The notes under the pieces are model-generated. The model was not told the DNA's origin. It saw nothing but the letters and a program-made list of their open reading frames with translations, and ran no database searches. DNA of 64,000 nucleotides from Martelella alba (lineage in GTDB: Bacteria > Pseudomonadota > Gammaproteobacteria > Enterobacterales > Enterobacteriaceae). A program made the position numbers and the translations under genes. The stretch lies in NCBI RefSeq assembly GCF_005217455.1, contig NZ_SZPQ01000016.1, forward strand, positions 89,012-153,011, written 5' to 3'. Shown piece by piece: positions 1 through 8,783 of the stretch. The first letter of the stretch is position 1, and each line of letters begins with the position of its first letter.

Positions 1-1002
1 GCGGCTTCGGTTCTTTCGGCGGCTATCTGCGCCTGGTCGGCCCGACGGGACGCGATTACGAACGAAGGACAGATAGATGAGGAACGAAACCAGAATACAC
101 AGGATTTGGGTAAACACCGCGCCCATGGAACCGGCGGTAGACAGCCAGGCATTGATAATGGGCGGCGTGGTCCAGGGCACCATAACCACCGCTTTGCCGG
201 CGAATCCCATGGTGGTGGCGAAGTAGCCGATGGTGCCGGTAACCAGCGGCGTCAGGATAAAGGAAACCGCCAAAATGGGATTTAGCATAATCGGCATACC
301 GAATATGACCGGCTCGTTGATATTGAATACCGATGGCCCAAGGGAAAGCTTGGCGATTTCCTTCATTTCACGGCGCCGGAACACGAAGCCGAAGGTGGCC
401 AGCAGCACGACGGTGATAATGGCCGGTATCAGCGCCATAAAGGAGGCCGAAACATTCGGCGGCACGCTGTCGGGCATCTTGATGCTGAACTTATCCACCT
501 TCTCCAGGCGTGAATAAATCTCCACCGATAAGATAGCAATAAACATACCGAGAAACAGACTTTTGGTATCGGAAAATTGCCGGGCGAGGATGTCTTTAAC
601 CAGCATCATCCGATCGCCGACCATCATGTCCAGGGTGGTGGGCGTCACGGCGATAAAACAAATTATCGCCAGCAATCCGGGGAAGAGCGAATGCGAACCA
701 TTAAGCCGACCCAGCTCGATGCCGATAAGAAATACCGCGCCGATGGTGAGAAAATTCAGCGTGGCGTAATTGATGCTGGTCATGATGGGCTTCAGCGCGG
801 CCAGCGGCGCAAAAAATGAAAAGCTGGCCAGCCCGGTGACGGGATCGAGAACCATATTGGAGATCAAAACGGCAAACGCGCCGACGATGATCACCGGCAT
901 CAATGTGATAAATGCCGCCTTTATCGCCATGAAATATCTTAAGCTGTTGAAATGGTTCGCGAAATAACCCAGTGCATCAATCATGCGATCCTTGAATGAC
1001 AT
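1..1002 (-). CDS. PTS cellobiose/diacetylchitobiose-type EIIC permease (3' end outside window)
   Basis: Membrane transport subunit of a lactose/cellobiose-family phosphotransferase system; it carries a beta-glucoside or chitobiose-like sugar across the inner membrane while it is phosphorylated. The 334 visible codons, read from the ATG at 1002 to the window edge with no stop, encode a hydrophobic protein with the family hallmarks FGMPIMLNP and VPWTTPPIINAWL. The family is usually 430-450 residues, so about 100 residues lie outside. A GGGG-rich ribosome binding site sits 7 bases before the start. It is transcribed away from the EIIA gene at 1187; no EIIB is visible and it may lie beyond the left edge. 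The exact sugar cannot be told from sequence. Confidence 0.88.
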   Translation of the reverse strand, partial: MSFKDRMIDALGYFANHFNSLRYFMAIKAAFITLMPVIIVGAFAVLISNMVLDPVTGLASFSFFAPLAALKPIMTSINYATLNFLTIGAVFLIGIELGRLNGSHSLFPGLLAIICFIAVTPTTLDMMVGDRMMLVKDILARQFSDTKSLFLGMFIAILSVEIYSRLEKVDKFSIKMPDSVPPNVSASFMALIPAIITVVLLATFGFVFRRREMKEIAKLSLGPSVFNINEPVIFGMPIMLNPILAVSFILTPLVTGTIGYFATTMGFAGKAVVMVPWTTPPIINAWLSTAGSMGAVFTQILCILVSFLIYLSFVRNRVPSGRPGADSRRKNRSR

Positions 1003-1070
1003 AACGATACCCCATGGTGAGTAATGTGTGCTTGGGCTGACGCCAGTCAAGGCGGCAACGATTTACGTTT

Positions 1071-1177
1071 TTGGCATACCAAAAATTAATGAAATTGCAC
1101 TATTTTTCTGTGACGTTGTTCGCACAAGAGAATATTGGAATTCCAATAAGATAAAATCTCTTATTTTGGCATACCAA
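1071..1177. promoter_or_regulatory. Three-operator control region between divergent PTS genes
   Basis: Three copies of the palindromic core TTGG-N4-CCAA occur: TTGGCATACCAA at 1071-1082, TTGGAATTCCAA at 1135-1146 (inside the perfect 14-mer ATTGGAATTCCAAT) and TTGGCATACCAA at 1166-1177. Centres are 64 and 31 bases apart, close to six and three DNA turns, so bound dimers would sit on one face. The last copy is just ahead of the EIIA ribosome binding site. By family logic this would be the operator of a local sugar-responsive repressor (GntR/UTRA or LacI type); no such gene is in the window. Confidence 0.7.
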
Positions 1178-1186
1178 TGAGGCGAT

Positions 1187-1510
1187 ATGATGAACGACGA
1201 CGCTGAACAGACGGTAATGGAGCTATTGATTCATGCCGGCGATGCCCGCTCCGGCGCCATGGGCGCCATTGCGTCGGCACGAAACCGGCGCTGGCGCGAA
1301 GCTGAAACGCAGATGGAAGAATCCAGGCAGGCGGCGAGGCGCGCCCATGCGATCCAGACCCGCTTGATAGGGCTGGATGAGGGCAGTGGTAAGATACCGG
1401 TTAATCTGATTTTGGCCCATGCCCAGGATCATCTGATGACCACCATGCTCTGTCAGGATATGGCCCAGGAGTTCATATGGCTGCATCGCCGTTTGGCGGA
1501 GCTGGAATAA
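1187..1510 (+). CDS. PTS lactose/cellobiose-family EIIA component
   Basis: Soluble phosphocarrier that passes phosphate from HPr to the cognate EIIB. The 107-residue all-helical protein matches the usual length of the EIIA-Lac/Cel family. The signature AHAQDHLM is present; by family knowledge His78 is the phosphorylated residue and Asp81 is the metal-binding Asp of the trimer. Tandem ATGs at 1187 and 1190 follow AGG at a good distance, so either could start. It is divergent from the EIIC gene and shares the three-operator region with it, so the two are probably induced together. Confidence 0.88.
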   Translation: MMNDDAEQTVMELLIHAGDARSGAMGAIASARNRRWREAETQMEESRQAARRAHAIQTRLIGLDEGSGKIPVNLILAHAQDHLMTTMLCQDMAQEFIWLHRRLAELE

Positions 1511-1556
1511 AGCGCGGCACGATTACGGTCCGCCGCCAAGGCGGCGGGGATAGGGG

Positions 1557-1596
1557 CCGTGGTCCGGGCGCCGCATGATACGCGCCCGGACCACGG
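1557..1596. terminator. Hairpin between convergent EIIA and lysA
   Basis: A perfect 14-bp stem (1557-1570 pairing with 1583-1596) with a 12-base loop fills the gap between the EIIA stop and the lysA stop. There is no T-run on either strand, so it is a plausible bidirectional transcript end or RNA-stabilising stem rather than a textbook terminator. Confidence 0.45.
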
Positions 1597-2874
1597 TCAA
1601 ATCAGTGGCGAGGGGATCTGCTCCAGGGCCAGTAATTCCGCCATTGTCTGACGGCGGCGGATAAGGCGCGGTCGCCCTTGCTCGAACAGAATTTCCGGCA
1701 GTAGCGGACGGCTGTTGTAGTTCGACGACATTGACGCCCCATAGGCGCCGGTATCATGGAAGACCAGATAATCGCCGACCCGCGCCGCGGGAAGCGGGCG
1801 CGGCGCCATGTCGCCGCCGGCCGTCTGGGTGAAAACGTCGCCGGATTCGCAAAGCGGGCCGGCGACCACCGTGTCGATGCGGCCTTGCGGCTCGCCGGCG
1901 GCGGGATCGGCCGGGATGACCGAAATCTGGTGATAGCTGCCGTACAGGGCCGGACGCATCAAATCATTGAAACCGGCGTCCACCAGCACAAAATGCCGGC
2001 TACCCATCTCCTTCACCGCCCTAACCTGCGCCACCAGTACGCCGGCCTCGGCCGCCAGGAACCGTCCCGGTTCGATTTCCAGCGTGACCGGATGACCGAG
2101 ATGGCGGCTGATCTGCCGGCGGGCGGCATCCCACAAGCCAAAATAATGCGCGGTGTCAATGGCATCCTCCCCCGCGCGATACGGTATCGACAAGCCGCCG
2201 CCGGCGGAAATGGCCTGCACATCCTGTCCGGTTTCGACGACCAGCCGCGCCATGGCCTCGCACACCAGCCGCAAATGCCCATAGTCCACCCCGGAACCAA
2301 TGTGCATATGAAAACCTATCAGTTTCAAACCATAGCGCCGCACCCGTTCCAGCGCCAGCGGCAAATCGCCATGCCAGATACCGTGTTTGCTGTTTTCGCC
2401 GCCGGTATTGGTTTTTTGGCTATGGCCATGGCCGAAACCGGGATTGATCCTGAGCCACACGCGGTGGCCCGGCGACCGCTCGCCCAGCTGATCCAGCATA
2501 TCCACCGAACCGGCATTGACTGGAATCGACAATTCACTCACCCGCCGCAACGTGGGCTCATCGAACACATCGGCGGTAAAGACGATATCACTCGGCGAGT
2601 GTCCCGGCTGGAAGCCGGCCGCCAGAGCCCGCTCAATTTCACCGAGCGATACCGAATCCACCTTGACGCCATGTTCGCGCATCAGGCGTAGAACATGGAT
2701 ATTGGAACAGGCCTTCTGCGCGAAACGGATCACATCGAACTGGCGCAACTGCTGGATGCGCCGGAGGAAAATTTCGGCCTCATACGCCCAGAATGGCCCA
2801 TCGGTCCGCTGCGCCAGGGCACGCAGATTTTCTGCGTTAAGGGCGCTGTCAGTGGCAAAGAGAGTGTGGGGCAT
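1597..2874 (-). CDS. lysA: Diaminopimelate decarboxylase
   Basis: PLP-dependent enzyme that decarboxylates meso-diaminopimelate to L-lysine, the last step of lysine synthesis, in the cytoplasm. The 425 residues follow enterobacterial LysA closely: FAQKACSN near residue 60 holds the PLP lysine, and HMHIGSG, SAGGG, EPGRF, GPLCESGD and GAYGASMSSNYNSRP follow in order. The reading frame extends 34 codons further upstream, but the ATG at 2874 has a GAGGAAG ribosome binding site and gives the usual MPHxLF N-terminus, so I chose it. It is divergent from lysR, as in E. coli, where LysR activates it when lysine is low. Confidence 0.96.
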   Translation of the reverse strand: MPHTLFATDSALNAENLRALAQRTDGPFWAYEAEIFLRRIQQLRQFDVIRFAQKACSNIHVLRLMREHGVKVDSVSLGEIERALAAGFQPGHSPSDIVFTADVFDEPTLRRVSELSIPVNAGSVDMLDQLGERSPGHRVWLRINPGFGHGHSQKTNTGGENSKHGIWHGDLPLALERVRRYGLKLIGFHMHIGSGVDYGHLRLVCEAMARLVVETGQDVQAISAGGGLSIPYRAGEDAIDTAHYFGLWDAARRQISRHLGHPVTLEIEPGRFLAAEAGVLVAQVRAVKEMGSRHFVLVDAGFNDLMRPALYGSYHQISVIPADPAAGEPQGRIDTVVAGPLCESGDVFTQTAGGDMAPRPLPAARVGDYLVFHDTGAYGASMSSNYNSRPLLPEILFEQGRPRLIRRRQTMAELLALEQIPSPLI

Positions 2875-3010
2875 GGCTTCCTCGTTAGAGATAAACGGCG
2901 TTAAGGTTCTCTGCCAATGATTATCGATTAATCCAACCTGTGCGATAAAATATCTATATAGGCGAAGTCTATTCATCTATGATATGGCTTTATTTCTGCG
3001 GAGCCTGCGC

Positions 3011-3940
3011 ATGGCCGGCATTTCCCTGCGACATATCGATATTTTTCATGCGGTAATGACCACCGGCAACCTGACCGAAGCGGCGGCTTTGCTGCACACT
3101 TCCCAACCCACCGTCAGCCGGGAGCTGGCGCGTTTTGAGCATTTGCTGCAACTGACCCTGTTCGAACGGGTCAAAGGACGCTTGAAACCCACGGGCGAGG
3201 GTCTGCGGTTGTTTGAGGAGGTACAGCGCGCTTATTACGGACTGGATCGGATACTGAGCGCGGCGCGCGACATCCGTCAATACCGACAAACGCCATTGTC
3301 GGTGGTTTGTCTGCCGGTATTTTCCCAATCCCTGCTGCCCCAGGTGTGCCGGCGTTTCTTTACGGCCTATCCCGCCGTCACTCTGCGCGTGGCGCCGCAG
3401 GAATCCCCGCTGCTGGAGGAATGGCTGTCCGCCCAGCGCTATGATCTGGGCCTGACGGAAAATACCTTCACGCCGGCGGGCACCGAACGGCAGACCTTGA
3501 TGACGCTGGATGAGGTGTGCGTGTTGCCCCCCGGCCATCCGTTATGCGCCAAAGACATGCTCGTCCCGGAGGATTTCCACGCGCTGCCCTTTATCAGCCT
3601 GTCAGCAACCGACGGCTACCGGCAACTGCTGGATCGGCTGTTCGCGCAGCGGGATATCACGCGGAACCTGGCGGTGGAGACCCATAGCGCCGCCGCGGTG
3701 TGCGCCATGGTACGCGCCGGCGTCGGACTGTCTGTGGTCAATCCGCTGACCGCCCTGGATTACGCGGCCAACGGCGTGGTCGTCAAACCCTTTAGCGTCA
3801 AGGTACCGTTTACGGTCAGTCTGATACGTCCCCGGCATCGACCGGCTTCCTCGCTGGTGGAGTTGTTTATCGACCGGTTGCGCGAGGTCGCCGACGAGGT
3901 GCCCGCCGCGCTGGCCGCGGCAGGCGGCGCGCGGCCATGA
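3011..3940 (+). CDS. lysR: LysR, activator of lysA
   Basis: LysR-type activator with an N-terminal winged helix-turn-helix (residues about 5-65, motif SQPTVSRELARFE) and a C-terminal effector domain ending with the conserved VGLSVVNPLTALDYAANG stretch typical of this orthologue. The 309 residues match the 311 of E. coli LysR. An upstream in-frame start at 2984 would add nine non-conserved residues; the ATG at 3011 has GGAG eight bases before it and matches the orthologue N-terminus. Divergent placement next to lysA supports the assignment. Confidence 0.95.
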   Translation: MAGISLRHIDIFHAVMTTGNLTEAAALLHTSQPTVSRELARFEHLLQLTLFERVKGRLKPTGEGLRLFEEVQRAYYGLDRILSAARDIRQYRQTPLSVVCLPVFSQSLLPQVCRRFFTAYPAVTLRVAPQESPLLEEWLSAQRYDLGLTENTFTPAGTERQTLMTLDEVCVLPPGHPLCAKDMLVPEDFHALPFISLSATDGYRQLLDRLFAQRDITRNLAVETHSAAAVCAMVRAGVGLSVVNPLTALDYAANGVVVKPFSVKVPFTVSLIRPRHRPASSLVELFIDRLREVADEVPAALAAAGGARP

Positions 3941-4001
3941 TACCGTCCGGTCGGCTATTATCGCCAAGGCAATCATCCCCGCGACAAGAACAGACAGGAC
4001 A

Positions 4002-4733
4002 TCAATAAAGGGAAACGCGCTGGAAGGCGCCGTCCGCGTGGACATTCATGCCGAATCCGCAATCGCCCGACACGGTGTTGAGTTGCAATGCGTCGGGCGT
4101 GAAAGCCATATTCACCCGACATGCCGAATTGCCGTGTCCCGCGCGTTGGCTGTACACCGCTTTTCCGTCGTCAATGGCCCCCACCACCGAAAACTGGCCC
4201 ATATTCGGGCCATAATACATACCCATGGCCGGCATATAGTAACCGTTAAAGGTTATTTTCCATTCATCGCCATCGGGCAGCACCGTCACGGTACTCCAGA
4301 CGCCCTGGCCGGCATAGCGCCAGTAAACGCCCATGGGCGTGGCGGCCAAGGCCGGCTGTAGCCTGTCCAGCACGGGCTGGATCAAGGCTTCATTCGTTCG
4401 GGTTTGGGCATCACCGGCGGCCAGGCTGAGCCAGGCTTTGGCCTGTAGCGGTTCCCGGGAGCGGATAAGCGCCAGGGCGACGTTATTATAGGCTGTGTGC
4501 AAGGCTTTTGTCGGCAACCGGCAGAATTCGCTCCAGCCCACTTGAGCCGTGTATTCATCCACGGCATGGGCCATATCCCCCTGTTGATAGGCGGCGTAGC
4601 CCGCCCGCGCGTACTGGCTAATTTTTGCACAATCGGTCTTTATCTGTTGTTCATCGTTTGATGCCGCCCGGCCGGAAGCGGCATACAACGCAACAACCAG
4701 GCCCCACGGCCACGTCTTGCTAGTCCGGTACAT
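4002..4733 (-). CDS. Exported protein of unknown function
   Basis: I do not recognise the family. The 243-residue product begins MYRTSKTWPWGLVVALYAASG and has a hydrophobic stretch ending near GRAAS, a plausible Sec signal peptide, so it is probably periplasmic. The middle (about residues 35-130) is helical and Ala-rich, with a pattern like one or two tetratricopeptide units; the C-terminal half is rich in Gly/Tyr (GYYMPAMGMYYG) and has a pair of Cys that could form a disulfide. The start at 4733 is preceded by AAGGAAG; longer in-frame starts lack a good site. It stands alone between lysR and an AT-rich gap. Confidence 0.7.
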   Translation of the reverse strand: MYRTSKTWPWGLVVALYAASGRAASNDEQQIKTDCAKISQYARAGYAAYQQGDMAHAVDEYTAQVGWSEFCRLPTKALHTAYNNVALALIRSREPLQAKAWLSLAAGDAQTRTNEALIQPVLDRLQPALAATPMGVYWRYAGQGVWSTVTVLPDGDEWKITFNGYYMPAMGMYYGPNMGQFSVVGAIDDGKAVYSQRAGHGNSACRVNMAFTPDALQLNTVSGDCGFGMNVHADGAFQRVSLY

Positions 4734-5398
4734 AGGTCTTCCTTCGAACCGCCATGTTGCCGGCAATAGACAGTCGCCCCGGAGGCATAGCCGCCAAGGC
4801 CCCTGTGCTTGCCGCATCGCTGCATCTGGAATGGTTTTGAGTATGAATGCTCATCAATTGTGAAGATCACCGTTCTGCATCAATAATGAAGCGCCGGCGC
4901 GAATAAGTAAAGCCGCAGTGACGGCAATAAGGCACACTAAAGCTTTCGGCGCGGCAAACAATGTCAATGGCCGCCATCCGGGTCCGTGCCGTGGTCATCG
5001 TGTCGCCACGAGGAAACAAAGATAATAATTTTTAATACAAAATACACAGTCCATTTTTTTTAATATTAATATTTTTATATTTTATCTTTTTTTATTTTCA
5101 ATTTCTTTAACCAATAAACGCCAAAGAATTTAATCTAAAATTAATATTCTTATTCAACTGAATTCAAATCGCAGGCAGGTGTGAGGTTTAACGCCAATTT
5201 TTTATAATTAACCATTGACTTAATGAGTGACAATATATATAAAAATTGGCAATACACTTAGCTTGCCCGTTGCGCCGGGCATTATTTATCTTCAGTTCGG
5301 TAAAATTAATCAATACGCTAATTATGTCGAGTTGCGACGCGCGGCAAACGAGTGCAGACACCAAAAAAGGCAACACGAAGTAAGAAGAGTATATATAT
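4734..5398. other. Gene-free AT-rich intergenic region
   Basis: No convincing gene on either strand. The part from about 5020 to 5260 is strikingly AT-rich with long A and T runs, unlike the GC-rich surroundings. Such DNA is a typical H-NS binding and silencing target and lies directly upstream of the P450 gene. The short reading frames here have no domain or good ribosome binding site. Confidence 0.6.
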
Positions 5399-5591
5399 TC
5401 TAAATCATTCAGGTTACATCGCGGCGGCAAGGGGTGGCAAATTCGTCGGGAACGAATTTGAACCGCCAGTGGCGGGCCTTCGGCGAGAGACAGGATGTCT
5501 CTCATTTTTTTCTCGGGAGCAGGGTTGACCATGCGACGGGAATGAGCGAATGCCGCCAGCAAAGCGGCAATCTGAAGTATGGCGAGTATAG
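5399..5591 (+). repeat. Interspersed repeat, copy A (diverged)
   Basis: Diverged member of an intergenic repeat family found several times in this window. Left end resembles 'ATTCAGGTTACATCGCGG' followed by CGGCAAG; right end resembles CTGAAGTATGGCGAGTATA. The middle carries an insertion compared with the best copy at 37889-38011. It lies just upstream of the P450 gene. Confidence 0.6.
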
Positions 5592-5687
5592 GGGATTATT
5601 CCGGCGGGAAAGATCGTTTTTTTAGTATATGCCCACCCATCTGATAGTGGAATAAACAGAGAATAACGTTTTCTGAGGAATGCCAAT

Positions 5688-7277
5688 ATGAAGAGACGTA
5701 CATTTTTGAAAGGTGCCGCGGCATTAGGATTAACGACGGGGGCGGCGTCGGCAGGCGCGATCGCCGCTGATAAAAATGCCGCCATGGCGCACCAGCAAGC
5801 CTTGCCGGATGAGATCGCCACGGCACTGGCGCGTTTTCGTAAAACAATTCCCGCAAATTTTGAAAAGACTTACGTTGAAAATGTGGTGGTGCCTTTCTTT
5901 CTCACCAGCTTTTACGAGGGCGAAAGACCGATGCTGCCGCTAATCGATCTGAATTTCAGCAAGGAAAACGCCCTGCCCTATGATCTCTGGGGCCTCATTT
6001 ACGCCAATTGGCGGCCCTCGCCGGAAGAAGGCAGTACGGTATTTTTGCAGGGACTGGAAAAACGCGGAGAAAACAATCTGCGCAAGCGCATTTACTTTAC
6101 GGCGGTCACTCCCGACCTCTACCAGTCCATGTACAGCGGCAAAGTCACGGCGTTTTTCGATCAACTGCTGGATCCTAAGTTCGCCGGCAAACCCTTCATG
6201 CGCCATTATCTTGATTACTACTTCGATGTTTACTGGGATCTGCATTTGGGCGTAAAGGGCGACGCCATTCCAGCGCAGGTTCGCGAAATCGGCGAGGCCT
6301 TCAATACCGTGCTGGCCTACCGCAACCCGTTGCAACCCATTGTCCACGAAAATTATATGATGGTACGCAGCCGGCTGGACTACCTTAAGAAATGGATTGA
6401 TGAGCGACTTGAGGATATCAGTAGCGGCCGCACCCCCGATCCAGAGAAAACCATGGCCTGGTACTGGCTGAAAAATGCCGGCGACGGTAGCCATTTCAGT
6501 AAACAGGATGTGGTTTTTGAATGCTTCCATAATTTTGTGGCCTTAAGCCAATGGGGCAATTCGCTGTTTGGCATCATGACGCGTCTTTGCGAGAATGATG
6601 GCGATCAGAGCGTTCGCGACAGCTTCCACAAGACCATGAGCGGCGATTTCGATAATGCCAATGGCGCGGCCTATACGCCGCTGGAGCTGTTCGTGATGGA
6701 GCTGTTCCGGACCATCTCGCCTAACGGCGGCAGCGTATCATCCATCAAGGACGCCCGAAACACCTTTTATGGTGAATCGCCCCATCGCCGTATCGGCCTG
6801 TCTTTCGAACGCAATAGCTATATCAGCACGCCGCACACCAGCACCAGCCATAGCCGGGAATTATGGCAAGATCCCGATGTGTTCAATCCCGAACGCTATT
6901 TGCAGGTTCCCACCAGCGCGCAGGTGGATGAGGAGAAATGCCGGCAGATAGGTCTGGCCCGTTGTCCGTTCGATATCACCTCTTTCAAGGTCAAAGACGG
7001 ACGGAATGTGGATATCACCAATAGCGGGTTTGGCACCGTGTTCAGCGCGGCGGACGGCAAAGCCAAGCCGGTATGCGATTTCGCCGGATTCGCGCCTTTT
7101 GGCTTCAGCTATCGTCGCTGTCCGGGGGAACAGTTAACCATCAGTGTGTTCGAAGATTTCCTGCGCAAGGTGTGGCGTGAGAAAATCGTCTTTCGCAAAT
7201 TGGCGCTGGCCAGGGCCGGAAGGGTGCCGGTCGGTCCCAATGCGGTGGTCGACGACAATATCGGTTTTGGCCGTTGA
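5688..7277 (+). CDS. Tat-exported cytochrome P450-like protein
   Basis: A 529-residue protein with two clear parts. Residues 1-27 are a twin-arginine signal (RRTFLKGAAALGL, then Ala-rich), which predicts folded export to the periplasm. The rest carries P450 marks: an ExxR pair (Glu338, Arg341) in the K-helix, the DPDVFNPERYL meander region, and the heme loop FGFSYRRCPG with Cys478 as the expected thiolate ligand. The usual I-helix acid-alcohol motif is not obvious around QWGNSLFG, so it could use peroxide or perform isomerase-like chemistry. That is inference. P450s are rare in Enterobacterales and exported ones rarer. It is monocistronic behind an AT-rich, repeat-containing region; no ferredoxin partner is nearby. 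Confidence 0.8.
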   Translation: MKRRTFLKGAAALGLTTGAASAGAIAADKNAAMAHQQALPDEIATALARFRKTIPANFEKTYVENVVVPFFLTSFYEGERPMLPLIDLNFSKENALPYDLWGLIYANWRPSPEEGSTVFLQGLEKRGENNLRKRIYFTAVTPDLYQSMYSGKVTAFFDQLLDPKFAGKPFMRHYLDYYFDVYWDLHLGVKGDAIPAQVREIGEAFNTVLAYRNPLQPIVHENYMMVRSRLDYLKKWIDERLEDISSGRTPDPEKTMAWYWLKNAGDGSHFSKQDVVFECFHNFVALSQWGNSLFGIMTRLCENDGDQSVRDSFHKTMSGDFDNANGAAYTPLELFVMELFRTISPNGGSVSSIKDARNTFYGESPHRRIGLSFERNSYISTPHTSTSHSRELWQDPDVFNPERYLQVPTSAQVDEEKCRQIGLARCPFDITSFKVKDGRNVDITNSGFGTVFSAADGKAKPVCDFAGFAPFGFSYRRCPGEQLTISVFEDFLRKVWREKIVFRKLALARAGRVPVGPNAVVDDNIGFGR

Positions 7278-7311
7278 GCCGCGGAACGCTTTCACGCCAG
7301 GCGAAAGCGGC

Positions 7312-7340
7312 ATAACCGGGCGGCGTCCCCGCCCGGTTAT
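7312..7340. terminator. Hairpin between convergent P450 and quinone oxidoreductase
   Basis: Inverted repeat ATAACCGGGC (7312-7321) and GCCCGGTTAT (7331-7340), a 10-bp stem with a 9-base loop, lies 35 bases after the P450 stop and before the stop of the convergent gene. There is no strong T-run, so it is a probable but not certain terminator. Confidence 0.5.
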
Positions 7341-7426
7341 AATGCCAACCCGCGATGTCCATTGCCATCGAAGCGTGGCCGTCGCGCCGACGTCCCGCCC
7401 GGTCCGTCAGGAGGCGGCCGGGTCTG

Positions 7427-8452
7427 TCACGCCCCCTGCCCACGGTCATTCACCAACAACACAATCTTGCCGATATGGCGGCCGGCTTCCATCAAGGCAT
7501 GGGCGTCACAGGCGCGTTGCAGCGGAAAGGTACTATCGATTTGGGGCCGGATGCGCCCTTCATCCAGCAGCGGCCAGACCTTTTCCCGCAATTCGTCGGC
7601 AATGATCGCTTTTTCAGCCACCGAACGCGGACGCAGCGTACTGCCGGTATGGGTCAATCGCTTGCTCAGCAATGGCGCCAGGTTCAGTTCCTTCACCGCC
7701 CCGCGCTGTAGACCGATTTGCAAGATACGGCCGTTGACCGCCGCTGCCGCATAATTACGCTGGACATAATCGCCGCCCAGCAGATCCACGATAACATCCG
7801 CCCCGTGTCCCTCCGTCAGGCGCTTAGTCTCGGCGACAAAATCCTGTTCACGGTAATTGATGGCCGCATCGGCGCCGAGCGCCAGCGCCGCGGCGCATTT
7901 TTCCGGCGAGCCCGCCGTGGCCAGCACCGTTGCGCCAAAAGCCTTGGCCAGCATTATCGATACCGTGCCGATACCGGAGGTGCCGCCATGCACCAACAGG
8001 GTTTCGCCCGCCTGCAGTTTTCCACGCTGAAAAACATTGGTCCAGACGGTAAAAAACGTTTCCGGCAAAGCCGCCGCCTCCGTCAGGGAAAACCCGCGCG
8101 GCACCGGCAGCGCGTTGCTTTGGTGCACCACGCCATATTCAGCGTAACCGCCGCCGGCAACAAGGGCGCAAACGGTATCGCCCACAGCGTAACGGCTGAC
8201 GCCATCGCCCACCGCGACCACTTCTCCGGCGATTTCCAAACCGGGAATCAGCGATGCGCCGGGCGGAGGCGGATAAGATCCGGCCCGCTGCAGCACGTCG
8301 GGGCGGTTGACGCCGGCGGCGGCGATCTTGAGCAGCAGGTATTCCGGTCCAGGCCGCGGAACCGGCGTTTCAATGATCACTAACTGCTCCGGCCCGCCGG
8401 GCTGGCGGATATCGATGGCCTGCATTGTCTTGGGAATAGCGGCTGTCGTCAT
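7427..8452 (-). CDS. NAD(P)H-quinone oxidoreductase, PIG3/zeta-crystallin type
   Basis: Zinc-free medium-chain dehydrogenase that reduces quinones or enones with NAD(P)H in the cytoplasm. The GroES-like half contains AAGVNRPDVLQR, PGLEIAGEVVAVG and VCALVAGGGYAEY; the Rossmann half contains VHGGTSGIGTVSIMLAKAFGATV. The 341-residue length is normal for the family. The ATG at 8452 has AGGA at a workable distance; the upstream ATG at 8461 abuts the AGG and is less likely. It is convergent with the P450 gene and is on the same strand as the SDR and GntR genes further right, separated from them by a repeat. Confidence 0.9.
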   Translation of the reverse strand: MTTAAIPKTMQAIDIRQPGGPEQLVIIETPVPRPGPEYLLLKIAAAGVNRPDVLQRAGSYPPPPGASLIPGLEIAGEVVAVGDGVSRYAVGDTVCALVAGGGYAEYGVVHQSNALPVPRGFSLTEAAALPETFFTVWTNVFQRGKLQAGETLLVHGGTSGIGTVSIMLAKAFGATVLATAGSPEKCAAALALGADAAINYREQDFVAETKRLTEGHGADVIVDLLGGDYVQRNYAAAAVNGRILQIGLQRGAVKELNLAPLLSKRLTHTGSTLRPRSVAEKAIIADELREKVWPLLDEGRIRPQIDSTFPLQRACDAHALMEAGRHIGKIVLLVNDRGQGA

Positions 8453-8487
8453 ATTTATCATCCTGTGGCGTAAAATTATCCCCTGAA

Positions 8488-8665
8488 GAATTCAGGTTGC
8501 GCCGCGGCGGCAAGCGGGCGCCCAGGGGCGCATCGCCGGCTGGGCGAACGCGGTCATTCACGCGGCAACCTGAAATGTCATGCCTCCCCAAACCTCTCGT
8601 CGACTCCGTGACACGTTGTGCGAACGTAGCCAACAAAGAGGCACCGTGAAGTATGACGAGTATAA
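8488..8665 (+). repeat. Interspersed repeat, copy B
   Basis: Family member with left end TTCAGGTTGC-GCCGCGGCGGCAAGCG and right end GCACCGTGAAGTATGACG then AGTATA. It occupies the 331-base gap between the SDR gene and the quinone oxidoreductase gene; nothing else is recognisable in that gap. Confidence 0.7.
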
Positions 8666-8783
8666 GCGATAATAACCCTGGCCGAAGTGTCAACAAAGAG
8701 CACAAGTTCGCCGGAACACGGCTTTTTGCGATTTGCGCCGGGAATTTCACCGGCGCCGGTCCGACGCCGATGATCACACCGTC

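Noticed and set aside
1756..2691. 311-codon open frame on the plus strand opposite lysA
   Set aside because: Antisense shadow of a clearly conserved lysA; His/Arg/Gly-rich, no ribosome site, no recognisable motif.
5434..5625. 63-codon plus-strand frame upstream of the P450 gene
   Set aside because: Lies wholly within the diverged interspersed repeat; no independent coding signal.
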